From the NCBI RefSeq assembly GCF_005938385.1, contig NZ_VCRA01000014.1, positions 141,428 through 205,427 of the forward strand: a stretch of 64,000 nucleotides of DNA. The letters run 5' to 3'. The position numbers and the translations under genes were made by a program. This DNA is from Paenibacillus mesophilus (GTDB taxonomy: Bacteria > Bacillota > Bacilli > Paenibacillales > NBRC-103111). The notes beneath the pieces are model-generated. The model saw nothing but the letters and a program-made list of their open reading frames with translations, was not told where the DNA came from and searched no databases. This document shows, piece after piece, positions 34,146 through 42,810 of the stretch (position 1 is the stretch's first letter; the number at the start of each line of letters is the position of its first letter).

Positions 34146-35930
34146 TTGTCGTTGGATGATGCGAGAAGGTGGATCGAACAAGGGGACTATGAGATGGCGG
34201 TCATCCGGCTGGAATGCGCCATGCTCGAAGGCTGGCGGCCGGACGCAGGATGGCTGGATAGGCTGCCGGACGAGGTGACGGATCGATCGCCGCTGCTGCA
34301 AAAAATGGTCGGGGAACGGCTTGCCGACGCGGGAAAGCTTGCGGAAGCGAAGGCGCTGCTGCAGAAAGCGGTTAAAGCGTTTGCACGCCAAACGTTCCAG
34401 AAGGAGCTGCTGTCGGCGTTCGCGTCGCTTGCCGCCGTCTATATGCGGTCCGGCGACCATTCCGATGCGGAGACCGTGATCCGTTTCCTGCAATCGGAAT
34501 ACGGGGGCGGAGAGGCGGAAACGGACGGCTGCGTATTGCTGGCTCTGGCCCGCGGAGCGCGGCTGGTCGGGGAGGAAGCGAGCCGAGCCCGTTTCTATGA
34601 AGGCGCCTTCGAATGGTTTGACCGTGCCGGGGATATGGAGAACAGTGGCCGGACCGCTCTTGAAATGATACTTGATCTGGGTCCGGCTCAAGGCCGTCGG
34701 CTGATCGAGCTGCAGACGATGCTGCGTCTCCGCTGCGGCAGCGACCCGGTCGGCGCTGTCTACGAGCGGGCATTCGGAGCGATGCTGCTTTTCTGCGAGC
34801 AGCGCTGGCCGGAAGCTTGCGACGCTTTTGCTATGATCGATAGGGCGAACCGGCTGCCGGTTCACTTGGATATGATCCTGCGCTGCTATGGACAGCTCGC
34901 TTTGCTCCGCAACGGCGGCGTTCCGGATGTCCGCGAGCTGGAGCGGCTGGAACAAGATAGGCGGAAGCTTGCTCCGGATGCGGCGGTACAGTTTCATGTT
35001 GCCCGGCTGGAATTCGAGCGGAAGCTGTTGGACCGTGACGAAGAAGGGGCGGAACACGCGCTGCGGCAGGCAGAGGTTTATGACAAGTTATGTGCGTCGG
35101 CATATGGTGATGAGATCCAAGCGATGAAGAAGGCTTTATCGGACGGTGCCGGGAAGGGTGAGCGCCAGGAAGCCGATAAACGGCAATGGAACGTTTCCTG
35201 CTTCGGCTCGATTCGGTTCTCGAACGGAACGGTCGAGGTTAAAGATATTTCCTGGAAAAGGAAAAAGGCGCAGGAGCTGTTCCTGTACTTGCTGCTGCAG
35301 CCGAATTATTCATGTCCGCGCGATCAGGTGGTGGATGCCCTTTTTGCCGAGAGCGATTTCGATAAGCAGGCCAATCAGCTGTATGTCACGATCCACCGTT
35401 TGAAGCAGGTGCTGCGGGACTCGCTAGATTGCGATCAAGCGATAACCGTCAAAGAAGGAATTGTCAAAATTTCGGGGCATTTCATAGAGCATGCCGATGT
35501 GGAGAAGTACCGTTCGTTGGTAAGGGTCGGCGACCAATTGTGGGTACATGAACGAGAGCTGGCCGTGGAGCTTTACGAACAAGCCATTCAGCTGTACGAC
35601 GAGATTGTACCCGATCTGCCGTACGTGGACTGGCTTGACCAGTTGAGGGCGTACTATGCGGAGATGCAGGCTGGGACGCTCAAGAAGCTCGTACAGTTCG
35701 CCTCGGATCGCACCGATTACGAAACGGCCGAAGCCCGCTGCACCGAGTGGCTGCGAATGAGGCCGGCCGAGGAAGAGGCGTACCAGCATATGATCCGGAT
35801 GCTGATGAAGCAGGGAAGAACGGCTGAGGCGAACCGCTGGTACCGCAAATTGGAGAAGGTTTGCCGGGAGGAATTGAATGTGAAGCCGCTTCCCGAAACG
35901 AAGCAGCTGCTGCGAGGTGAACGTCCTTGA
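34146..35930 (+). CDS. BTAD-domain (SARP-like) regulator with helical-repeat N-terminus
   Basis: The 594-residue protein has a TPR-like helical region (about 1-340), a winged-helix DNA-binding domain of the OmpR type (about 350-435, IRFSNGTVEVKDISWKRKKAQELFLYLLLQP) and a C-terminal BTAD helical domain (about 440-590, HADVEKYRSLV...VKPLPETKQLLRG). Such proteins activate transcription. The TTG at 34146 is the start most in line with the AAGGAA site, although the spacing of about 11 bases is long. Its stop overlaps the start of the next gene, so it belongs to the phosphatase/kinase cluster and may be the output of that pathway. Confidence 0.82.
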   Translation: MSLDDARRWIEQGDYEMAVIRLECAMLEGWRPDAGWLDRLPDEVTDRSPLLQKMVGERLADAGKLAEAKALLQKAVKAFARQTFQKELLSAFASLAAVYMRSGDHSDAETVIRFLQSEYGGGEAETDGCVLLALARGARLVGEEASRARFYEGAFEWFDRAGDMENSGRTALEMILDLGPAQGRRLIELQTMLRLRCGSDPVGAVYERAFGAMLLFCEQRWPEACDAFAMIDRANRLPVHLDMILRCYGQLALLRNGGVPDVRELERLEQDRRKLAPDAAVQFHVARLEFERKLLDRDEEGAEHALRQAEVYDKLCASAYGDEIQAMKKALSDGAGKGERQEADKRQWNVSCFGSIRFSNGTVEVKDISWKRKKAQELFLYLLLQPNYSCPRDQVVDALFAESDFDKQANQLYVTIHRLKQVLRDSLDCDQAITVKEGIVKISGHFIEHADVEKYRSLVRVGDQLWVHERELAVELYEQAIQLYDEIVPDLPYVDWLDQLRAYYAEMQAGTLKKLVQFASDRTDYETAEARCTEWLRMRPAEEEAYQHMIRMLMKQGRTAEANRWYRKLEKVCREELNVKPLPETKQLLRGERP

Positions 35931-37402
35931 CCGGAAATGCCCGCCGGTTATATGCCCGTCTTGTTGCCGTCTATACGACCGTATCCTTTGTTGCGGCTTC
36001 CGCCATGGTGCTGTCCAACTGGTATGTCAGCGGATATTCGGCCGACCGGATCATCGGCAGCGGAATCTTTATCTTCGTCGCATTCTTCCTATGGATATTG
36101 CTGGCATCGGGATATACGAGAAACCGGTTGAAAGCGGTTGAAAAAGAGGTGAATGGGGGAGCCGACTCGCCACTCCTGCGATCGAATAGGCTTCCGCTAT
36201 GGACCCATTTGATTAAACTGCCCGAAAACATATTTTGGCTGTTTCTGGCCGTTGGAACGATGTTTGCGCAAGTACGGCAAATTTATGTGCTAGTTGCTGT
36301 AGATGACCCGTCCCGGTGGCTGCATTACATCAAAAGCACTTTATTTAACGTTACCGCGATATCGGGTGTGGCCTTTGTATATTACGGCATATTACGAAGT
36401 ATGCTGAGGAGCAGTCTGCCCGTTCTATCCGGTGAAGAGGCCCGTAGCTTGCGCTTTACGTCACTTTTGCGGCCGCTTACTATAGCGTTCGTCTGCGCCG
36501 TAATTTTTCCCCTGCTGCGGATCGTTTGGAACGCGGCGGAGGATCAATTGAACGGAAGGACCTTCTCGGATGTATCACTCGTATCGATTGCGGTAATCGC
36601 CGGAGCGATTTCTTTCGTCGCATACGCCATCTTGAGCTTCAGCTTCCTGCGCGAGCTGCGCGATATGATAGCGAAGCTGCGCCAAGCGGTTGCGGCGAAG
36701 CCCGGCGGGATGCAGGAGCCGATTCCGATCGTGTCCCGGTACGAATCCGGCCGCCTGGCTGCGGTCAATAACGAGCTGCAATATCGGAAAGTATCGGAGT
36801 ATGACCGGCTGGAGAAAGAGAGACGGCTCGCCGCGGGCGTACAGCGGCTCATTATGCGCAGAGGCGAAGTTGTTCTGGGCCGATGGCGCATGAGGGGAGA
36901 GCTTCGCGAGGGAGAAGAAATCGGCGGCCATTTTTACGATTTGGTGCAGATCGGTCATGGACGGCTCGTTTTTGCCGTAGGCATGGTGTCCGGAGACGGA
37001 ATGCCTGCCGCCCTGGTGTTATCGGCATTTGTCGGTATGCTTCGTTCCGAGGCGCGGGACGGCTCGATTGCGGATATTGCCGTCAGGTTAAATGCGAACT
37101 TGTGGAGAACGCTTCGGGGCAAGCATACGATTTCCGTTATTATGGGCATTCTGGATCACGATGACGGCCATATCGAAATGCTGGGAACCGATACGTGGGG
37201 CTTAACGGATGGTGCTCGGCCGTCAGGGACGTCCGGCGGAGGGGGTGCTTCGGCGCTCGGCCTTACCGCATCCGCCGTCTTTCGGACGGAGCGTCTCGTG
37301 GCGGAGCCCGGACGGAACATCCGCTTAGCCGTCGATCATTCGGGCGAAGGGGCAACGCTTTGGCTGAGTCTGGATTGCAACGAAAGGGAGGGCGCCATGT
37401 GA
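35927..37402 (+). CDS. Membrane SpoIIE/PP2C-like protein, probably catalytically dead
   Basis: The 491-residue protein has six or so membrane segments (to about residue 250), a degenerate HAMP-like linker and a C-terminal SpoIIE/PP2C domain. The metal-binding aspartates are lost: GGHFYD (His335 in place of Asp), GMVSGDG (Met353 in place of Asp), no AGH motif, and the domain ends before the final DDxT motif. The next gene encodes the intact version of the same architecture. It probably acts as a pseudophosphatase subunit or sensor. TTG at 35927 overlaps the previous stop by 4 bases and follows GAGGTGA. Confidence 0.82.
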   Translation: MTGNARRLYARLVAVYTTVSFVAASAMVLSNWYVSGYSADRIIGSGIFIFVAFFLWILLASGYTRNRLKAVEKEVNGGADSPLLRSNRLPLWTHLIKLPENIFWLFLAVGTMFAQVRQIYVLVAVDDPSRWLHYIKSTLFNVTAISGVAFVYYGILRSMLRSSLPVLSGEEARSLRFTSLLRPLTIAFVCAVIFPLLRIVWNAAEDQLNGRTFSDVSLVSIAVIAGAISFVAYAILSFSFLRELRDMIAKLRQAVAAKPGGMQEPIPIVSRYESGRLAAVNNELQYRKVSEYDRLEKERRLAAGVQRLIMRRGEVVLGRWRMRGELREGEEIGGHFYDLVQIGHGRLVFAVGMVSGDGMPAALVLSAFVGMLRSEARDGSIADIAVRLNANLWRTLRGKHTISVIMGILDHDDGHIEMLGTDTWGLTDGARPSGTSGGGGASALGLTASAVFRTERLVAEPGRNIRLAVDHSGEGATLWLSLDCNEREGAM

Positions 37403-39018
37403 TTCAGCATTCTTTGGCAGGCCTCTATTGGCGATTGTTCGGAGTATTCGTGACGGCGCTGCTCGTCTCCTGCGGATTTCTTACTTATAACAATATAGTC
37501 ATCCTCCGGATATCCTTGTCCAAACTTCTGGCATTCAATATTCCAGTTATCGTGTCGACCTCTATCCTATTTGCTCTGATCTTGACCGCCGTCACCCGTT
37601 GGCGTCTCAAGCCGGTATGGCGCGAATTGGAGGGCGGCGGCGAATCGGGGACCAAGGAGTCGGCGACGCTGCGATTGTGGGGGTTGCCGAGCGAATTGTT
37701 CTGGTGGATGATGGCGTTGACCGCGTTTGGCTGTGCCTTCTACCATGCGGACGCGTTGTATGACTCGATACTTGGGGTCAATGGGTATGGGAGCCGAACG
37801 CTGATTCTTATTTTGCAAAATATAATGGCCGAAATGATGACGGGGCTTACATCGGCGATCTTGTTTTTCGTTCTGCTGAGAAGGGTTGCGAAGCGGTATT
37901 TGATCATGCTTCATCCGTCCCGGCTTCCGGCGAAGGCGCACGGTTCCTTTTGGCATCCATTGATATGGACCTATACGAGCTGCTCTATTCTTGTCGTATT
38001 TTCCGTGCTCCGTTTGCTTCTCCAAGGAAGCGCGGCCGAGATCCGGTTCGGCTGGCTTGCCGCCACATTCGCTATTTATTTTATGTTTTCCTTTGCGGTA
38101 TACCGGCTTCTGACGAAGCAGTTCACCGATGAATTGCGCGAGCTGACGGAAGGCATCCGCGTTTTGCTGCAAGGAAACCGGGCGCGGCTTCACGAAACGG
38201 TGCCGGTGCTGTCCGATGACGAGGTCGGGCAGCTTTCGGCAGCTTTCAATGAACTGCAGACGATCGTCGCGGCGAAATACGAAGCCGTAGACAGAGAACT
38301 GGCGCTCGCTTCGGAAATGCAGCGCCAGCTGCTCCCCGGAACATCGGCCCGTGCGGCTGCATACACGGTCGTGTCCCGCTTCAAGCCGGCCAAAGAAGTC
38401 GGGGGCGATCTATACGATATCGTCTCGCTCGATGATTCGCGGACCGCGGTGCTCGTAGGAGACGTTTCCGGGAAAGGGATGCCGGCCGCCCTTCTCATGT
38501 CGGCCGCTCTTGCCTTATTTCGATCGGAGATCCGGGCCGGCGGTACGGCCGCGGAGATCATAACCCGATTAAACCGCAGCTTGTCGGATATGCTTCACGG
38601 AGATATGTACGTAACGCTCGGGCTGGCCTTGTTCGATGCGTCCGACTCGACAGTCCGTTATGCCAGCGCGGGGCATGTTGCCCCTTATCTGATCCGGGCG
38701 GAAGACGTGCTGCAAATTCCGGTCTGTTCGCTTCCGGCCGGAATCGATGCCGATGAAACGTTCGAGGATACGGTCCTTCCGTTTCTCCCGGGCGACCGGC
38801 TCGTGCTGTATACGGATGGAATCGTTGAATTAACGGATGAAGCGGGGGATATGATCGGTTTCGACCGGTTCGAGAAGCTGTTGACGGACATGGACCGAGA
38901 TGTCCCCGTCGAAGCCCAACTGGAATGGCTGACCCGGCTTCTGCCGGAGGAAGGCTCTCCGGATGAGGACGACCGCACGCTGCTGATCATTGCGATGGAT
39001 TCGGGCGGCGCCATTTGA
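37399..39018 (+). CDS. Membrane PP2C-type serine phosphatase (RsbU/SpoIIE-like)
   Basis: The 539-residue protein has about six membrane segments (to about residue 245), a HAMP-like segment (about 245-295), a short signalling helix and a full PP2C domain: GGDLYD (Asp337), GDVSGKGMPAA (Asp355), ASAGH, YTDGIVEL and DDRTLL. It should dephosphorylate the STAS protein encoded downstream. GTG at 37399 is chosen because GGGAGGG lies 6 bases before it and it overlaps the previous stop (GTGA). The frame is open 68 codons further upstream, inside the previous gene. Confidence 0.87.
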   Translation: MIQHSLAGLYWRLFGVFVTALLVSCGFLTYNNIVILRISLSKLLAFNIPVIVSTSILFALILTAVTRWRLKPVWRELEGGGESGTKESATLRLWGLPSELFWWMMALTAFGCAFYHADALYDSILGVNGYGSRTLILILQNIMAEMMTGLTSAILFFVLLRRVAKRYLIMLHPSRLPAKAHGSFWHPLIWTYTSCSILVVFSVLRLLLQGSAAEIRFGWLAATFAIYFMFSFAVYRLLTKQFTDELRELTEGIRVLLQGNRARLHETVPVLSDDEVGQLSAAFNELQTIVAAKYEAVDRELALASEMQRQLLPGTSARAAAYTVVSRFKPAKEVGGDLYDIVSLDDSRTAVLVGDVSGKGMPAALLMSAALALFRSEIRAGGTAAEIITRLNRSLSDMLHGDMYVTLGLALFDASDSTVRYASAGHVAPYLIRAEDVLQIPVCSLPAGIDADETFEDTVLPFLPGDRLVLYTDGIVELTDEAGDMIGFDRFEKLLTDMDRDVPVEAQLEWLTRLLPEEGSPDEDDRTLLIIAMDSGGAI

Positions 39019-39114
39019 ACCGTGTAAGGGAATTGTAAGAAGTTTGAAGTACAATCCTGGATATGGAGGGAATAGGAGTGAGGCGTTCGGTACGGGATGA
39101 AAGAAGGTGTAAAG

Positions 39115-39561
39115 ATGACGGATGAAGAATGGTTGGTCGGAACCGAGTGGAGCATCCCGAGCGAATTCGGTCAGGAAAAGCGGATTTCCGCGAACATGGT
39201 GCAGCTGTCGGGTACCTCCGGTCTTTTCGGCGACCGTTTGGACGATATGATTACGGCCGTTACCGAGGCTTGTCTGAACGCGCTGGAGCATGGAAACAAA
39301 TTGGCGAGCGGTCAACAAGTGCGTGTGAAGGTGAACGTTTCGGTCAACAGAGCGGTGTATCGCATTTATGATGAAGGGCCGGGATTCGACTATACGCAAT
39401 GGGATGAAGCGCGCCTGGCGGAGACGGTTGCGGAGAAGAAGCTGCACGAGGACAACCCTCGCGGATGGGGACTGAAGCTTATTTTATCGCTGGCGGATCG
39501 GGTCCGCTTCGGCAACGAAGAGGGAGCTTTTTACACGGAAATCGAATTTATCGACAAATAG
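39115..39561 (+). CDS. RsbW-like anti-sigma factor / serine kinase (GHKL ATPase)
   Basis: The 148-residue protein is a HATPase_c domain with N-box EACLNALEHGN, G1 box DEGPGFD and G2 box GWGLKLI, as in RsbW and SpoIIAB. Such kinases phosphorylate a STAS antagonist and hold a sigma factor or other partner. ATG at 39115 is preferred over the one six codons earlier since AAGAAGGTG lies directly upstream. No sigma factor gene is in the cluster, so the bound output protein is unknown. The STAS gene follows 13 bases downstream. Confidence 0.87.
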   Translation: MTDEEWLVGTEWSIPSEFGQEKRISANMVQLSGTSGLFGDRLDDMITAVTEACLNALEHGNKLASGQQVRVKVNVSVNRAVYRIYDEGPGFDYTQWDEARLAETVAEKKLHEDNPRGWGLKLILSLADRVRFGNEEGAFYTEIEFIDK

Positions 39562-39574
39562 AGGGGCTACCTGG

Positions 39575-39955
39575 ATGGATACTCAGTTTCAAGTTCGGCT
39601 TCGGCCATTCGAACGCGGGGTAATTGTGGATATGACCGGCGATATGACGAAGCAAGCCGAGGAAGCGATGCTCGGGCAGCGGGCATGGGAAACCGGACTC
39701 GGGGCATCCGGACCGTATTTGATTTTGAATTTTACGCACGTTCCCTATGTGAACAGCGCCGGTATTGCCGTGCTGATCCGTATCGTCAGGGCGGGGATGA
39801 AGGGCGGGTTCCGGACATTCGCGTACGGCATTACGCCTCATTTTCAAAAATTGTTCCGGATGGTCGGTTTGACCGAATATTTGATGATTTACCCGGACGA
39901 ATATTCCGTTCTGCAGCGGATCGAAGCCTTGGAGCAGCCCGAAGCAAGCCCGTGA
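39575..39955 (+). CDS. STAS-domain anti-sigma factor antagonist
   Basis: The 126-residue protein has the STAS fold with the phosphorylatable serine in VPYVNSAGIAVL (Ser61), as in SpoIIAA and RsbV. It is expected to be phosphorylated by the kinase encoded just upstream and dephosphorylated by the PP2C protein at 37399-39018. A clear terminator follows, so it ends the five-gene signalling cluster. Confidence 0.88.
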   Translation: MDTQFQVRLRPFERGVIVDMTGDMTKQAEEAMLGQRAWETGLGASGPYLILNFTHVPYVNSAGIAVLIRIVRAGMKGGFRTFAYGITPHFQKLFRMVGLTEYLMIYPDEYSVLQRIEALEQPEASP

Positions 39956-39992
39956 CCGGGGCGGAACGGTTGAAGAAGATCGGATACGTTTG

Positions 39993-40017
39993 ACCTGCGT
40001 ACAGCGCAGGTTTTTTT
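39993..40017 (+). terminator. Terminator of the partner-switching cluster
   Basis: ACCTGCG (39993-39999) pairs with CGCAGGT (40005-40011), followed by seven T residues. Confidence 0.9.
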
Positions 40018-40039
40018 GCGTTAAACCGGTTCATTCTCT

Positions 40040-40468
40040 CTATTCATCGATAAAAGTGCGGTTCAGCTTGCCGAGCAAAAGGCCGAGCATGCGGCACTCC
40101 TCCTCCGACCAGTCCCGGAACAGCTTCGTGAATCGATCTATCCGGGCCCGTCTCGTCTCCAATAACTCCTGCAAGCCCAACTCCGTTATCTGAAAATGAC
40201 TGGCTCTCCCATCCGTCGGATCCGGCAAACGCTGGATATATCCCTTCGTCTCCAAAGCGGCCGTTTGTCTGCTTACCGTCGAGATGTCCAACCGGAATTG
40301 CTCGGACAACGCTTTAACGCCTGTCGGGCCGCAGGAGTCTAGTTGATTCAAGAGCAAGTAGGCCGACCGCTCCAGCGTGCCGAGTTTTTTGTCCAAAGCT
40401 GCGGCGGTGGCCCGGCGGATCAAAGTGGCCAATTCCAGATCAATTTCTTCCAGACGCTTCTGTTCCAT
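40040..40468 (-). CDS. MarR family transcriptional repressor
   Basis: The 142-residue protein has the MarR winged helix (about 50-115, LSEQFRLDISTVSRQTAALETKGYIQRLPDPTDGRASHFQIT) flanked by dimerisation helices. ATG at 40468 is preferred; the TTG four codons earlier touches the AAAGGG site. It diverges from an MFS exporter gene and very likely represses it by binding the palindromes in between. Confidence 0.88.
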   Translation of the reverse strand: MEQKRLEEIDLELATLIRRATAAALDKKLGTLERSAYLLLNQLDSCGPTGVKALSEQFRLDISTVSRQTAALETKGYIQRLPDPTDGRASHFQITELGLQELLETRRARIDRFTKLFRDWSEEECRMLGLLLGKLNRTFIDE

Positions 40469-40559
40469 TTCTATTGCCAACCCTTTCTGTAACGCTCCTA
40501 TGTGCTACTTTACTTGATTCTCCGCTTCAATGGCAACCTGGGCGGGAATCGAAAAAAGT

Positions 40560-40587
40560 TTGACATAGCGAAAAGAAGTTGTATAAT
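40560..40587 (+). promoter_or_regulatory. Strong sigma-A promoter of the MFS gene
   Basis: TTGACA (40560-40565), 16 bases and TATAAT (40582-40587) form a consensus promoter. Confidence 0.85.
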
Positions 40588-40618
40588 ACAATTAAATTAT
40601 AGTTGTGCGATACAACTA
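40577..40618 (+). promoter_or_regulatory. Paired MarR operators
   Basis: AGTTGT-ATAAT-ACAATT (40577-40593) covers the -10 box and TAGTTGT-GCGAT-ACAACTA (40600-40618) covers the start region. The two related palindromes share the AGTTGT-N5-ACAAcT pattern with centres 24 bases apart. They would let the divergently encoded MarR protein block the exporter promoter. Confidence 0.7.
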
Positions 40619-40728
40619 AATATTGAATACCGGTTTTCCAGCAAGAAAACAATAGGAAAGCGGCAGAATGGGGGAACGACAGCAACGGTTGCATGTTGTT
40701 CAACAATGAATCGGGAGGTAAGGAATTT

Positions 40729-41940
40729 ATGTCATCCGCAACATCATCGTACCAGGAGATACAGAAGCGCTCCGGCACATTCAGCCAGCCTTTGGCCGTA
40801 TGGGCGGTAGCTTTTGCCTGTGTCATTTCGTTCATGGGTATCGGACTGGTCGATCCGATCTTGCCGGCAATCGCCAAAAAAATGGACGCTACGCCGAGCC
40901 AAGTATCGCTCTTGTTTACAAGCTACAATCTCGTCACCGGCATCGCCATGCTAATTACCGGGTTCGTGTCCAGCCGACTGGGGACGAAATGGACATTGAT
41001 AGGCGGCATCCTGCTCATTATTGTGTTCTCTGCGCTAGCCGGCAATGCGGAGACGATCGGCTCCATCGTCTGGCTGCGGGGAGGCTGGGGACTCGGCAAC
41101 TCTTTATTTTTGGCGACGGCCCTTTCCGCCATCGTGGGCTTGTCCACCTCCGGCACGGCCAAGGCGATTATTTTTTACGAAGCCGCTCTGGGGCTCGGCA
41201 TCGCGGTAGGTCCGCTTCTCGGGGGCGAGCTTGGCTCGATTTCGTGGCGGGGACCTTTCTTCGGCGTCAGCGTTCTGATGGGAGTAGCATTTCTGTTCCT
41301 GCTCTTTATTATGCCCAATGTAGCCAAACCGAAAAAACCGAGCTCACTCGCTGCCCCTTTCAAGGCGCTTGCTTATCCCGGTCTGCTGACTTTAGGCGTC
41401 GCCGCGTTTCTGTATAACTTCGGCTTCTTTACTTTGATGGCCTATTCGCCTTATGTTATGGAATTGAACGAGCGAGGCCTCGGCTACGTGTTCTTCGGCT
41501 GGGGATTGCTGCTCGCCGTCACTTCCGTTTTTGTGGCGCCCAAGCTGCAGAAGAGACTCGGATCGGTTGCATCCATCAGTATCGTGCTCACGCTTTTTGC
41601 CATAGTTCTGTTGGTGATGGGCGTCGAGGCTTATACACCTGCAACGATCATTACATGCGTTGTCGTATCGGGTATTTTCCTTGGCATCAACAACACGCTC
41701 ATTACGACAGCCGTTATGGAGTCCGCCCCGGTCGAGCGATCGGTCGCTTCAGCGGCATACAGCTTCGTCCGTTTCATGGGAGGAGCCATCTCGCCTTGGC
41801 TTGCAGGCAAGCTGGCCGAATGGTACAGTCCGAGAATCCCTTTCTATTTCGGCGCGGTTATGGTTTTGTTAGGCGTCGTGTTCGTCTTGGCTCGGCGCAA
41901 GCATTTGGCCGGGATCGATGCGGCGGTAGCGCACCATTGA
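40729..41940 (+). CDS. MFS drug/metabolite exporter
   Basis: The 403-residue protein has twelve membrane segments and the MFS motif pattern (SRLGTKWTLIGG after helix 2, motif C-like GIAVGPLLGGELGSISWR in helix 5), typical of the DHA1 multidrug antiporters. ATG at 40729 has GGGAGGTAAGGA upstream; an ATG 12 codons earlier has no site. Control by the neighbouring MarR repressor suggests induction by a toxic compound. Substrate unknown. Confidence 0.88.
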   Translation: MSSATSSYQEIQKRSGTFSQPLAVWAVAFACVISFMGIGLVDPILPAIAKKMDATPSQVSLLFTSYNLVTGIAMLITGFVSSRLGTKWTLIGGILLIIVFSALAGNAETIGSIVWLRGGWGLGNSLFLATALSAIVGLSTSGTAKAIIFYEAALGLGIAVGPLLGGELGSISWRGPFFGVSVLMGVAFLFLLFIMPNVAKPKKPSSLAAPFKALAYPGLLTLGVAAFLYNFGFFTLMAYSPYVMELNERGLGYVFFGWGLLLAVTSVFVAPKLQKRLGSVASISIVLTLFAIVLLVMGVEAYTPATIITCVVVSGIFLGINNTLITTAVMESAPVERSVASAAYSFVRFMGGAISPWLAGKLAEWYSPRIPFYFGAVMVLLGVVFVLARRKHLAGIDAAVAHH

Positions 41941-41960
41941 GTTATGTTGAAGTTTGGAGT

Positions 41961-42002
41961 GCCGCCAGGCCCGCTTTCACAGGGGTTATGGCGGCTTTTT
42001 GC
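41961..42002 (+). terminator. Terminator after the MFS gene
   Basis: GCCGCC (41961-41966) pairs with GGCGGC (41990-41995), followed by TTTTT. An inner CCC/GGG pair shortens the loop. Confidence 0.7.
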
Positions 42003-42089
42003 CATCTGTGGTAGTAGCACAGATTTTGTCGGTAGCGTTAAATGGAAAACGTACATTTAAAATCGGCGTTTTTGCCTTTTCGCTTGTTT

Positions 42090-42189
42090 TTACTGGATAA
42101 CCTACAGTTATTTAGGCGGGTATCGCCTTTTTGGCTCGAATAGAGCAGGTTTTGATGCATGTTTTCCAGTTAAGTGACATCCAACCTGC
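42090..42189 (+). repeat. Palindromic intergenic element
   Basis: ACTGGATAACC near 42092 is mirrored by GTTTTCCAGTT near 42161-42171, and GCAGGTT (42145-42151) by AACCTGC (42183-42189). A hairpin AGGCG-CGCCT followed by TTTTT (42114-42132) lies inside. The nested symmetry suggests a dispersed non-coding repeat, and no gene is visible here. Confidence 0.45.
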
Positions 42190-42299
42190 TTCAGACGAAA
42201 ATTAGCTGTATGATTTCCATTTCGTATCTGCCCCACTGTATGGAATAACCGGACTAAACGCTGAGGAAGTATAGAAGAAAGCCTCCAGAATCCAGAATA

Positions 42300-42308
42300 T
42301 GATATAAT
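42300..42308 (+). promoter_or_regulatory. Extended -10 promoter candidate
   Basis: TGaTATAAT matches the extended -10 consensus. No -35 is visible at 17 bases. The element precedes a gene-free stretch that ends in a strong terminator. Confidence 0.45.
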
Positions 42309-42314
42309 TGATCG

Positions 42315-42595
42315 GTCGTTTCCGTCATGTTTAAATATCAAGTCTATGGAGAGCCGGCGGGACGTCATTTCCGGTTGGTTTTTTCAATGGCACACAAATA
42401 AGAGAGAAAGCCCGATATGAACAATCAGTCTGATCCAAATAAAATCCGCTATGGCATTATACGAAACGGTGGCTTCCTTGAACAATATGGTTCAAGCGGC
42501 CCGGGTCGTCCGAACGCGATTGGCGGCATATTTGAGCGACAAAGGTTGACAAGTTCGTTGCGTGGATCCCATAATAAATGGGGTCCTTTTTTTTT
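42315..42595 (+). ncRNA. Possible small RNA or leader transcript
   Basis: A 280-base stretch between an extended -10 (42300-42308) and a strong terminator (42564-42595) has no ORF with a good ribosome site. Inside lie CTTGAAC-AATATG-GTTCAAG (about 42477-42496) and a weaker hairpin followed by TTTTTT near 42353-42377. It could be a small RNA or remnants of a lost gene. The evidence is only promoter, hairpins and terminator. Confidence 0.35.
42564..42595 (+). terminator. Strong terminator without obvious upstream gene
   Basis: GGATCCCAT (42564-42572) pairs with ATGGGGTCC (42578-42586), with nine T residues after it. Confidence 0.85.
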
Positions 42596-42810
42596 CCACC
42601 ACGCCGCTGTCCGTTCACAATTTGGACACAAAATTTTAAGCAAATTTTCAGATTCGTTTAAGGTTGGCTTATTGTTGCGGCAGTATATTGTTGTTGGTTA
42701 AACTGGATATTGAGAACGTTTGCAACATGTTGTGATTTAGGAACTGTTACGAAATAACGAATTACGCGACAGATCCTTAGGTTGCCGTCACTGATAAGGA
42801 GGGAGTCAAG

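Noticed and set aside
42417..42701. 94-codon ORF in the region after the MFS gene
   Set aside because: It reads through a strong terminator with a T-run, has only a weak ribosome site, and shows no motif.
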